A stretch of 22,298 nucleotides of DNA. Origin: Bacteroidales bacterium. Its GTDB lineage: Bacteria > Bacteroidota > Bacteroidia > Bacteroidales > UBA7960. The position numbers and the translations under genes are program-made. Shown piece by piece: positions 15,033-22,298 of the stretch. A model generated the notes under the pieces. It had not been told where the DNA came from, made no database searches, and was given only the letters and a program-made list of their open reading frames with translations. The stretch lies in contig PWND01000251.1 of NCBI GenBank assembly GCA_003557965.1, forward strand, positions 1-22,298. The letters are read 5' to 3'. Numbering within the stretch: position 1 is the stretch's first letter; every line of letters begins with the position of its first letter.

Positions 15033-16361
15033 CTATTTACACTCCATAATATTTCCTGCAATTTGCATCAGGCTAATCTCTGCCATTTTTGCCTGGTATT
15101 GTATTGAAAGCTTACGTTCCTCTGCTTCAAGCAGGTTTTTTTGCACTTCCCTGAGTTCAAAGCCTGATAAAGCCCCAAGGCGATACCTTTCAAATGCAAT
15201 ATCAAGATTCTCCCTGGCTACATCAAGATTCTGGGTTTCAAGCTCAAGTAAACGAAGGTTATTTGTGTATGCGTTATAAATTGTAATTAAGTCAGCAGTA
15301 ACATTCTGAATAGTTTCCTCAAGGCTTAGTTCCCTGTTTTCTACTTCTATTCTTGCATTTGCTTTTTGCCTCCTTACATTGCCTCCGTCATAAATATTCC
15401 ATCCCAAAGTAATGCCGTAATTCATGCCCCAACTATGCTGATTTGCTAAAGTTCCGCTTTGATAAGTATTGTAATTATAACCGTAACCTGTGTTAAGATT
15501 TACATAAGGGTAATGCCTTGAACGTGCAATATCAAGATTATATTCAGATAGCTGGACCTGCTTTTGAGCGGCAAGAATTGAAACATTCCACTGAATAGCT
15601 TCAGAATATAACTCATCATAAGTAAGGTCAGGGTTAACTACGATAGTGGTATCAACAGGAATATTAACGGCCGACAAGTCTTGTTCGGCAATTATTTCGC
15701 TTAGTCTTATTTGTGATGCTCTGAGTACTTCATGTTGCCGTTCAAGCCGTGAACTGTCAGCATTAAGGTTAACCTGAGCTTGCAGTAACTGAACTTTTGA
15801 TCCTGAGCCTAATAAAAAGTGCTCCTGCTCAATTCTTACCCGCTCTCGCGATAAATCAACTGCGTATTGTAAATTGCTGAAAAGTCGTTTTTGCTGAATG
15901 TAAAAATAATACTCAGAAGCGAGCATTGCTATTATGTTTTCAATAGAGATTCTTGTATTGAGTTGTGCAACATTTTTCAGCTCACTAAGCTGCTTATACC
16001 TGACATGTCCCCGGAGGCCTTCAAAAACAAGCCAGTTTGCCTGTAATCCGCCAAAAGCACTGGTGTTATGGATGCTTCTCAGGCTGGCAGAAGTCTCATC
16101 AATAAATGTCTGCTCAGAATTGTTGAGATTACCCGAAAATGATGACCTGAGATCAAGTGTAGGCAAAAGTCCTGCATTGCCACGACTGAAATTGTTAACA
16201 GCTATTCTTTCTTCATTAGACATAATTCTTATTGAAAAATTACGATCCAGTGCAATATCAATAAATTCTTTAAGGCTATATGTGTTTTCCCGGGCTGCTA
16301 ATACTCCGGAAACAGATACCAGGAAAAAAAAACTAAGCAGAAACAGTTTCAATATCTTCAT
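15033..16361 (-). CDS. TolC-family outer-membrane efflux channel
   Basis: This is an outer-membrane trimer that completes a tripartite RND efflux system. From the ATG at 16361 it has 442 residues with a signal peptide (MKILKLFLLSFFFLVSV...) cleaved near residue 22. There is no lipobox cysteine, so it is not an OprM-type lipoprotein. The mature part starts with the family motif YSLKEFIDIALDRN and has the two internal outer-membrane efflux repeats: long coiled-coil helices (such as LSRERVRIEQEHFLLGSGSK and FERYRLGALSGFELREVQKN) alternating with beta strands. The open frame extends to 16415, but that would remove the signal peptide from the N-terminus. The start overlaps the end of the pump gene by 29 bases, suggesting translational coupling. 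It is the last gene of the operon. Confidence 0.93.
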   Translation of the reverse strand: MKILKLFLLSFFFLVSVSGVLAARENTYSLKEFIDIALDRNFSIRIMSNEERIAVNNFSRGNAGLLPTLDLRSSFSGNLNNSEQTFIDETSASLRSIHNTSAFGGLQANWLVFEGLRGHVRYKQLSELKNVAQLNTRISIENIIAMLASEYYFYIQQKRLFSNLQYAVDLSRERVRIEQEHFLLGSGSKVQLLQAQVNLNADSSRLERQHEVLRASQIRLSEIIAEQDLSAVNIPVDTTIVVNPDLTYDELYSEAIQWNVSILAAQKQVQLSEYNLDIARSRHYPYVNLNTGYGYNYNTYQSGTLANQHSWGMNYGITLGWNIYDGGNVRRQKANARIEVENRELSLEETIQNVTADLITIYNAYTNNLRLLELETQNLDVARENLDIAFERYRLGALSGFELREVQKNLLEAEERKLSIQYQAKMAEISLMQIAGNIMECK

Positions 16362-19300
16362 CATCAATATTTTTTTTAGCACTTGAAATATAAGAATAAA
16401 TTGCAGGCACCACATATAAAGTGAGGAATGTTGAGATTATTAAACCTCCAATCACAGCTATACCCATAGCTGCCCGCCCCTGGGCACCTTCGCCTAATCC
16501 AAGGGTAAGCGGAAGGACTCCTAATATTGTTGAGAGGCTTGTCATTAAAATTGGCCTGAATCTGGCAGCAGCAGCAAATTTAATTGCTTCGAGCTTTTCG
16601 TAGCCCTTTTGTTTTCTTTGATTTGCAAATTCAACCATTAAAATTCCGTTTTTAGAAACAAGGCCTATTAGCATGATAATCCCTATCTGGCTAAAGATAT
16701 TCATTGTAATATCGAAATACCACATAAAGAATAAAGCTCCGGTTAAAGCGAGAGGCACTGTAAACATTACAATCAACGGATCGCGAAAACTTTCAAACTG
16801 CGCTGAAAGCACAAGGAAAATTAAGACAAGAGCCAAAACAAATGTAAACATCAGGCTTGTAGCGCTTTCCATAAAATCCCTTGAATCACCTGCCAGTGCT
16901 GTTCTGAATGTATCATCAAGAACCTCATCAGCAATACGATACATTTGTTCAATCCCATCGCCTATAGTATATCCCGGAGCCAGCCCTGATGAAACAGTAG
17001 CTGAAACAAAACGGTTATAACGAAACAATTGTGGCGGCGCTGTTTGTTCCCGGAGGCTCACAAGATTATCAAGTTGAATCATGTCTCCACTATGGTTCCT
17101 TACATAAAGAGACTTAAGGTCAAGAGGTTTATTCCGGTTTGCACGCTCAAGTTCACCAAGTATCTGGTATTGCTTCCCATGCATAAAGAAATAGCCAAAC
17201 CTCTGGCCGGAAAGAGCAAGCTGAAGCGTTTGCCCGATGTTCTGAGTTGACACTCCCATTAAATTTGCCTTGTCACGGTTAATTATAACTTGTAACTCCG
17301 GCCTTGTAAACCTTAGATTAACATTTGCCATTTGCAATATGTCGCAATCATCCACCTTTTCCATAAATACCGGCAACACTTCTCTAAGCCTTTCAATATT
17401 TTGAGCCTGAAGCACAAACTGAACCGGCATCCCCGACCTTCTACCACCAAAAGTTGATTGCTGTATAACAAAAGCTCTTGCACGTGTCATCTTGCTTACT
17501 TCAGCAGACAACTGATCAGCAATCTCCTGTTGACTCCTTTCTCTTTGAGAAGGGTGAACAAGAATTACCCTGACATTAGCCCATGAACCAAACACCATGT
17601 AAATAACACCTTCCACTTCAGGAACTTTTTCCATAACCATTTCTGCAATATCAAAAATGTAATCGCGGGTAAACTCAAAAGTAGCACCTTCAGGAGTTTG
17701 AGCATTAATAGTAATCATTGAACGGTCTTCAAGTGGTGCCATTTCAGCGGGAATATTACTGTATAGCAGGAAAATCAAGCCAACCGTTCCTAACAATATG
17801 GGAAAAACAAGCCAGCGGCGGTTTAAGAATTTTTCCAGAGAATTTTTGTAAGTACTATTAAGCTTTTCAAAAAACCCTTCTGTTTTATGATAAAAAGCAC
17901 TACGCTTCTTCCTTTGCTTAAGGATTTTTGTAGATAACATTGGAGTAAACGTCAAAGCTACGAAAGAAGAAATTGCAACTGCCCCGGCAATCACAATACT
18001 AAATTCACGAAACAGCCTCCCTGTCATACCTTCAAGAAAAACAATAGGAATAAATACAGCAATCAAGGTTATAGTTGTAGCAATAATTGCAAAGAAAATT
18101 TCTTTAGCACCTTCCAAACCTGCCTGTTTTGGGGTCATACCCTTTTCAATCTTTACATAGATGTTTTCCATCATTACGATAGCATCATCCACAACCAGTC
18201 CAATGGCAAGCACAATAGCAAGCAAGGTAAGCACATTAATTGTAAAACCGGCAATATACATGATAAAGAAAGAGCCCACAAGAGAAACAGGAATAACGAG
18301 TATTGGAATCAGGGTAGTACGCCAGTCACGAAGAAACAGGAAAATAATCACCATTACGAGCATAAAAGCTATAAAAATGGTATTACGCACTTCAGATATT
18401 GAAGACCTGATATAAGTTGTATTATCAAAACCAATCTGATAAAAAACATCATCCGGAAGGTCAAGTTTTATTAGTTCAAGCCTTTCATAAACCTGGTCAG
18501 CAATATCAATATGATTTGATCCGGGTTGAGGGATGATAGCCACGCCAAGCATTGGAACCCTGTCGCGCATCAGGATGCTGCGCAGATTTTCAGAGCCTAA
18601 CTCGGCCCTTCCAATATCCTTAAATCTAATCACCTGGTCTTCTTCATGCCTGATGATAAGATTATTAAATTCTTCCGGTGTTGTAAGTAGCCCCAGGGTG
18701 CGAATTGTAAGTTCTGTGGTAGTTCCTTCAATACTTCCGGATGGGAGCTCAACATTTTCTCGTGCAATAGCATTTCTGACATCAAGAGGGGTAAGGTTAT
18801 ATCCTGCCAGCTTTGCGGGGTCCATCCAAAGCCTCATGCTCCAGCGTCGTTGGCCCCAAATTGGCACAGAGCTAACACCATCAATGGTTTGAAGCCTTTC
18901 CTGGAAAGATAGTTCAGCAATTTCAGATAGCTCTTCTAATGAGCGCCTGTCGCTCTGGATGTTTACAAACATGATTGGGCTGGCATCAGCGTCAGCCTTA
19001 GCAACAACCGGAGGGTCAACATCTCTTGGCAGCCTGCGTTGTGCCTGGGCTACTTTGTCACGAACATCATTGGCAGCAGTTTCCATATCAACACTAAGCT
19101 CAAACTCAACTGTAATATTACTGCTTCCCTGTCGACTAACACTGGTTATTGACCTTATCCCGGGTACTGCATTTATAGCTTGCTCAAGAGGTTCTGTAAT
19201 CTGGGCATCAATAACATCAGAGTTTGCACCCGGATAGCTTGTCCTAACTGAAATAATCGGCGGATCAACGCTGGGAAACTCTCGTACACCAAGAAACGTC

Positions 19301-19386
19301 ATTCCAATTAACCCAAACAGCAGAATAATTATTGTCAACACAGTTGACAGTACCGGCCGTTGTATGCTTATTGATGAAAGGATCAT
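16333..19386 (-). CDS. RND-family efflux pump inner-membrane permease (AcrB-like)
   Basis: This is a proton-driven trimeric exporter of the HAE1 class. It has 1017 residues, close to AcrB. The N-terminus SSISIQRPVLSTVL leads into the first membrane helix, followed by a large periplasmic porter domain (VREFPSVDPP...YPGAN). The proton relay is intact: D400 and D401 in GLVVDDAIVMMENI, and K912 in GLVSKNGILMVEF. A second periplasmic domain and the C-terminal helices (FRPILMTSLSTILGVLPL, GEGAQGRAAMGIAVIGG) complete the fold. It starts 11 bases after the adaptor gene and overlaps the channel gene, so all three form one operon. The DD pair in this context and overall similarity point to drug or hydrophobic-compound export rather than metal export. 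The substrate cannot be read from sequence. Confidence 0.96.
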   Translation of the reverse strand: MILSSISIQRPVLSTVLTIIILLFGLIGMTFLGVREFPSVDPPIISVRTSYPGANSDVIDAQITEPLEQAINAVPGIRSITSVSRQGSSNITVEFELSVDMETAANDVRDKVAQAQRRLPRDVDPPVVAKADADASPIMFVNIQSDRRSLEELSEIAELSFQERLQTIDGVSSVPIWGQRRWSMRLWMDPAKLAGYNLTPLDVRNAIARENVELPSGSIEGTTTELTIRTLGLLTTPEEFNNLIIRHEEDQVIRFKDIGRAELGSENLRSILMRDRVPMLGVAIIPQPGSNHIDIADQVYERLELIKLDLPDDVFYQIGFDNTTYIRSSISEVRNTIFIAFMLVMVIIFLFLRDWRTTLIPILVIPVSLVGSFFIMYIAGFTINVLTLLAIVLAIGLVVDDAIVMMENIYVKIEKGMTPKQAGLEGAKEIFFAIIATTITLIAVFIPIVFLEGMTGRLFREFSIVIAGAVAISSFVALTFTPMLSTKILKQRKKRSAFYHKTEGFFEKLNSTYKNSLEKFLNRRWLVFPILLGTVGLIFLLYSNIPAEMAPLEDRSMITINAQTPEGATFEFTRDYIFDIAEMVMEKVPEVEGVIYMVFGSWANVRVILVHPSQRERSQQEIADQLSAEVSKMTRARAFVIQQSTFGGRRSGMPVQFVLQAQNIERLREVLPVFMEKVDDCDILQMANVNLRFTRPELQVIINRDKANLMGVSTQNIGQTLQLALSGQRFGYFFMHGKQYQILGELERANRNKPLDLKSLYVRNHSGDMIQLDNLVSLREQTAPPQLFRYNRFVSATVSSGLAPGYTIGDGIEQMYRIADEVLDDTFRTALAGDSRDFMESATSLMFTFVLALVLIFLVLSAQFESFRDPLIVMFTVPLALTGALFFMWYFDITMNIFSQIGIIMLIGLVSKNGILMVEFANQRKQKGYEKLEAIKFAAAARFRPILMTSLSTILGVLPLTLGLGEGAQGRAAMGIAVIGGLIISTFLTLYVVPAIYSYISSAKKNIDDEDIETVSA

Positions 19387-19397
19387 TGAAAATCAGT

Positions 19398-20474
19398 TTA
19401 TTTAATGTTATCAATTACTAATGGCATTCCCTGCCTGATTTGTAAAATACCGGTTGTAACAACTGTATCCCCGGCTTGCAGGCCAGACCTGATTTGTATC
19501 ATATCTTCTGTTCTAAGCCCTGTAGAAACATATATTGATTCTGCTCTTCCGTCACGATAAACAAACGCCCTGTCTCCCTCCATCTCGGGGATTAGTGCTT
19601 CTGTGGGTATAGACAGAGCATCAGGTATTTCGGTCAATTCAAGCTGAATAGCAACAAAGCGGCCGGGTTTAATTCTTTCCCGGGGGTTGCAATACCTGGC
19701 TCTTACAACTATATTTCGGGTTCTGATATCAACCATCGGTTCTACAGCGTAAACATTTGCAATAAGAGTATCAGTAACACCATCAACAGTAAATTTTATC
19801 GGGTTTCCTGGCTTAATTTCCCCTGAATATCTCTCCGGAATTGCAAATTCAATTTTCAAAGGATCATTTTTTATAAGCCTTGCAATACGGGTATTTACGT
19901 TAACAAAAGCTCCCTCGCTTACATACCTGAGGCCTATAACCCCATCAAAAGGTGCTCTGAGCTCGGTTTCGGCTATCCTGGCCTCAATGAGCTTTATATC
20001 AGCCTCAATTGATTGCAGCTCTGTTACTACCTGGTCATAGCTTTCCTGGCTAATTGCATCACGCGAAAGCAGGCTGCGCTGCCTGAACTCTCTTTCTTCA
20101 GCAAGTTTTTTTTGAGCCTGTAGTTTAAGAAGCTGTGCTTGTAAAGGCTTATCATTAATCTTTGCCAGCAATTGGCCCTTTTTTACCCTTGTGCCTTCGT
20201 CAAAATATAGATTTACAAGCTTACCCGAAGCCTCAAAGGAAAGCTCAACCTCTTCGTCAGGCAGCAAAGTTCCTGAACTGTTAATTATCTCAATCAAGCG
20301 CTCAGGCTTAAGTACGATTGCATCAACATTTAGTGCTCGAGGCCCTGAAGCAGGCAGTGATCCCGGATCATCATTACTCCCCGTAAAGATATGTCCGAAT
20401 TTCGGAAATAAAATAATTACTGCTATCACAACAACAATAATTATTATTAGATATGGCCGTGTTTTTTTACTCAT
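19398..20474 (-). CDS. RND efflux periplasmic adaptor subunit (membrane fusion protein)
   Basis: This is the HlyD/AcrA-type adaptor bridging pump and outer-membrane channel. It has 358 residues. An N-terminal membrane anchor lies at about 8-24 (YLIIIIVVVIAVIILF). There is no lipobox, so it is anchored by a helix, unlike lipidated AcrA. The first half of the lipoyl domain is VELSFEASGKLVNLYFDEG...VKKGQLLAKI, followed by an alpha-hairpin coiled coil (LLKLQAQKKLAEEREF...IEADIKLIEARIAE). The second lipoyl half is LRAPFDGVIGLRYVSEGAFV, and the beta-barrel and membrane-proximal domains follow. It is the first gene of the operon, 11 bases before the pump. A 344-base divergent region separates it from the sensor kinase gene. 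Confidence 0.95.
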   Translation of the reverse strand: MSKKTRPYLIIIIVVVIAVIILFPKFGHIFTGSNDDPGSLPASGPRALNVDAIVLKPERLIEIINSSGTLLPDEEVELSFEASGKLVNLYFDEGTRVKKGQLLAKINDKPLQAQLLKLQAQKKLAEEREFRQRSLLSRDAISQESYDQVVTELQSIEADIKLIEARIAETELRAPFDGVIGLRYVSEGAFVNVNTRIARLIKNDPLKIEFAIPERYSGEIKPGNPIKFTVDGVTDTLIANVYAVEPMVDIRTRNIVVRARYCNPRERIKPGRFVAIQLELTEIPDALSIPTEALIPEMEGDRAFVYRDGRAESIYVSTGLRTEDMIQIRSGLQAGDTVVTTGILQIRQGMPLVIDNIK

Positions 20475-20507
20475 CCTGTTTAAAAATTATCGCAAATAAT
20501 TAAACTA

Positions 20508-20515
20508 TAAATTTG
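20508..20515 (+). promoter_or_regulatory. Candidate + strand -7 element before the kinase-like gene
   Basis: TAAATTTG matches TAnnTTTG. It would give a leader of about 300 bases before the ATG at 20819, which is long, and no -33 TTG lies at normal spacing. Weak call. Confidence 0.18.
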
Positions 20516-20641
20516 ACAAAATGTTTAATTTAAATCTTTCTTTATCATAAAATTATAAAAGTTATAATACCCGTAAATTAATGAATATAATAACGAGAAA
20601 GATTTTTTAAACTCTATTGCGGAAGTTCAACTTATCAAGTC

Positions 20642-20649
20642 CAAAAGTA
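20642..20649 (-). promoter_or_regulatory. Candidate - strand -7 element before the efflux operon
   Basis: The - strand reads TACTTTTG, matching TAnnTTTG, about 170 bases upstream of the adaptor ATG. A -33 TTG is not present at normal spacing. Weak call. Confidence 0.2.
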
Positions 20650-20818
20650 AAGAATCATTATGTATGATGCTGTTAATTAATATTAAATGAAGCAATCAGG
20701 CTAAGTTTTTGAATTTAAGCTGGTGTTTCTGTATGATGTTTAAAAAAACATACCAGTGTCAAAAAATTTACTAAATTAGCCGCCAATACCATAAATAAAA
20801 AGCCATATTAAAATTAAA

Positions 20819-22298
20819 ATGTTACACGGAACAAAAAGAACAACAGTATTTTTTACTCATCCACTTTTTTTATCTCTACTGCCTGCTATTCTTATTTTTT
20901 GGCTTTTACCTCTTAATCTTAAGCCATATTTTCTGGAAATTAACAAGCACACAACGCTTAGTGAAGATGTATTTATGTGGTATGATGATTTAAATGGAAA
21001 TGGATTTTCTGAAAAGATTTATTTAAGAGACTTAGGAGACAGGACAATGCTTGTTATTAGTAATCATGAAGGTGTTGTTTATGATCAGTGGAACTTCTAT
21101 GGGAATACAAAGTTTATGAATAAAAAATGCTTGTATATTTCAGGTGATTATAATGATAACGGAAATAAAGAAATTTTTGTTTTTACTTTATCAAATGATA
21201 GTGTTTTTCTTCATGCGATAGAAAGCCTTAACAATTCTCGGCTAATGATAAACAGGAGGTTTATTGTTAAAGCCGGACCTGGCTTGGCGCGACCAGACCC
21301 CTTTATAATTCCCGCAGAAATGGATGATTTAAATGGAGATGGGAAAAAAGAATTAATCTTTGGAGTATCTGCAGGTTTTTCCAAATATCCCAGAAATGTA
21401 TTTGCTTATTATATTGACAAAGACTCCCTTGTAATCTCGCCTGAATCATTTTATCATATACACAGTATTAAACAAGCTGATATAACCGGTAATGGAATCA
21501 AAGAAATAATTTTATCCGGACAGGCTTCGTCAAACGTTAAGCAAGCAGAAGCAAAATTTCACGACTTTAGTAATTGGATAATGGTATTGGATGCAAATCT
21601 TGAGTTTTTGTTTGAACCAATTGAAGTTCCGGGTAGAATTAACTATTTGTATTCGGAGGCTATTCTTAGCGACAACAATTACCAACTGGTCTGTGTTTTA
21701 ACTAATAACAGAAGTGGCGGAGAATCCGTAATATATTTCGTTAATTCAGAAGGCCAGATTACAAAAAAACTTAATATTGATGATTTAATACGTACAGCAT
21801 TTAAAATAAACAATTCTCTTTTAGCGATTTCAATTGAGAATAAAGGGCTTTACATTTTTGATAAAAACTTAAGACAAAAATATTTTTTTCCCGATATTCA
21901 AGTATCATTTTTAATTAAAGCTGATTTAAATAATAATGGTAGAGATGAAGTTATTATTAATGATGGGCTGAATAAAAAACTTTATGTGTCTGATTCAAAT
22001 TTACGTAAATTTGTATCAGTTAATATTGATTGGTTGAGCTCCAATAATGTACTTTTACTGTCGCTTAATCACCGAGGTGTAGAATCCCCTGAAATTAGCC
22101 TGCAAATAGGGAGGCAACACTATCTCATAGAATATAAAGAAAATCCCAACCTGATTTTTACTTATCTTTTGTTTTTACCCACCTATTTAAGTGTGCTTGG
22201 TTTTACTATGCTAACCAGAAGGATACAAAAAGAACAAATTTATAAGAAGCAAAAAATCGAAAAGAAAATCACTGAGTTGCAGTTAAATCTTCTGAAAA
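20819..22298 (+). CDS. Partial: membrane-anchored FG-GAP-type sensor histidine kinase (LytS/YehU-like), cut by window end
   Basis: The frame is open from the ATG at 20819 to the window edge, 493 codons without a stop. A membrane helix lies at about 15-34. The extracytoplasmic part (35-440) has five copies of D-x-N/T-x-N/D-G-x-x-E, starting at residues 57, 110, 170, 221 and 369 (for example DLNGDGKKE at 170-178). This is the calcium-binding loop of FG-GAP/integrin-type beta-propellers. Spacing of 50-60 residues leaves room for two degenerate units between 221 and 369, so a seven-bladed propeller is likely. A second helix lies at about 445-465, then a basic coiled coil, then ITELQLNLLK. This resembles the start of the His_kinase domain (PF06580), where a Q-x-NPHF motif with the phosphorylated His usually follows; here that part lies beyond the window. 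The kinase call is therefore an inference. Confidence 0.7.
   Translation, partial: MLHGTKRTTVFFTHPLFLSLLPAILIFWLLPLNLKPYFLEINKHTTLSEDVFMWYDDLNGNGFSEKIYLRDLGDRTMLVISNHEGVVYDQWNFYGNTKFMNKKCLYISGDYNDNGNKEIFVFTLSNDSVFLHAIESLNNSRLMINRRFIVKAGPGLARPDPFIIPAEMDDLNGDGKKELIFGVSAGFSKYPRNVFAYYIDKDSLVISPESFYHIHSIKQADITGNGIKEIILSGQASSNVKQAEAKFHDFSNWIMVLDANLEFLFEPIEVPGRINYLYSEAILSDNNYQLVCVLTNNRSGGESVIYFVNSEGQITKKLNIDDLIRTAFKINNSLLAISIENKGLYIFDKNLRQKYFFPDIQVSFLIKADLNNNGRDEVIINDGLNKKLYVSDSNLRKFVSVNIDWLSSNNVLLLSLNHRGVESPEISLQIGRQHYLIEYKENPNLIFTYLLFLPTYLSVLGFTMLTRRIQKEQIYKKQKIEKKITELQLNLLK

Larger units (their letters stand above)
20475..20818. other. Divergent intergenic region between efflux operon and sensor kinase
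   Basis: This 344-base AT-rich stretch has no plausible coding frame. It must hold the promoters of the adaptor gene (-) and the kinase-like gene (+). I see one match to the -7 consensus TAnnTTTG on each strand, both without a well-placed -33 TTG. The 9-base word TGTATGATG occurs twice (20661 and 20730, 69 bases apart). No strong inverted repeat typical of a TetR- or MarR-type operator was seen. Confidence 0.6.

Noticed and set aside
16362..16415. Longer start for the TolC-family protein
   Set aside because: It would put 17-18 extra residues before the signal peptide and extend the overlap with the pump gene; the ATG at 16361 starts directly at a clean signal sequence.
20661..20738. Two copies of TGTATGATG as an operator pair
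   Set aside because: Nine bases, 69 apart, in AT-rich DNA without dyad symmetry; not distinguishable from chance.
1..22298. Mobile elements, phage genes, CRISPR arrays
   Set aside because: No transposase, integrase, terminal inverted repeats or regularly spaced repeats were found; gene order in the first 13 kb is conserved core.

Overview
The window comes from an AT-rich genome of the phylum Bacteroidota, probably class Bacteroidia; I cannot place it further. The signs are the gene order tRNA-Gly, tRNA-Thr, tuf, tRNA-Trp, secE, nusG, rplKAJL, rpoBC; a DUF3467 gene directly after rpoC; a protein with a type IX secretion (T9SS) C-terminal sorting domain; and the absence of Shine-Dalgarno sequences before the starts.

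Region 1 (1-13,330, + strand) is the core information-processing cluster: three tRNAs, EF-Tu, the SecE translocase subunit, NusG, ribosomal proteins L11, L1, L10 and L7/L12, both large RNA polymerase subunits, and a small DUF3467 protein. All genes look intact. Hairpins sit at the points where expression probably has to be rebalanced: an 11-bp stem between tuf and tRNA-Trp, a 17-bp perfect stem followed by T's between rplL and rpoB, a weak two-part stem between rpoB and rpoC, and a 13-bp stem closing the cluster. rpoB has no ATG near its conserved N-terminus and appears to start with TTG.

Region 2 (13,362-20,474, - strand) holds a secreted PKD/T9SS-sorted protein of unknown function and, upstream of it in the direction of transcription, a three-gene RND efflux operon: periplasmic adaptor, then inner-membrane pump, then TolC-type outer-membrane channel. 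The pump and channel genes overlap by 29 bases. The channel's 3' side carries a short direct repeat.

Region 3 (20,475-22,298) is a 344-base divergent intergenic stretch followed by a + strand gene cut off by the window edge. Its visible 493 codons encode a membrane-anchored protein with five D-x-N/T-x-N/D-G-x-x-E motifs spaced like FG-GAP/integrin-type propeller blades, a second membrane segment, and the beginning of what looks like a LytS/YehU-type histidine kinase domain. A predicted calcium-binding propeller used as the extracytoplasmic sensor of a histidine kinase is the least ordinary item in the window. No phage, insertion sequence, CRISPR array or plasmid feature was seen.
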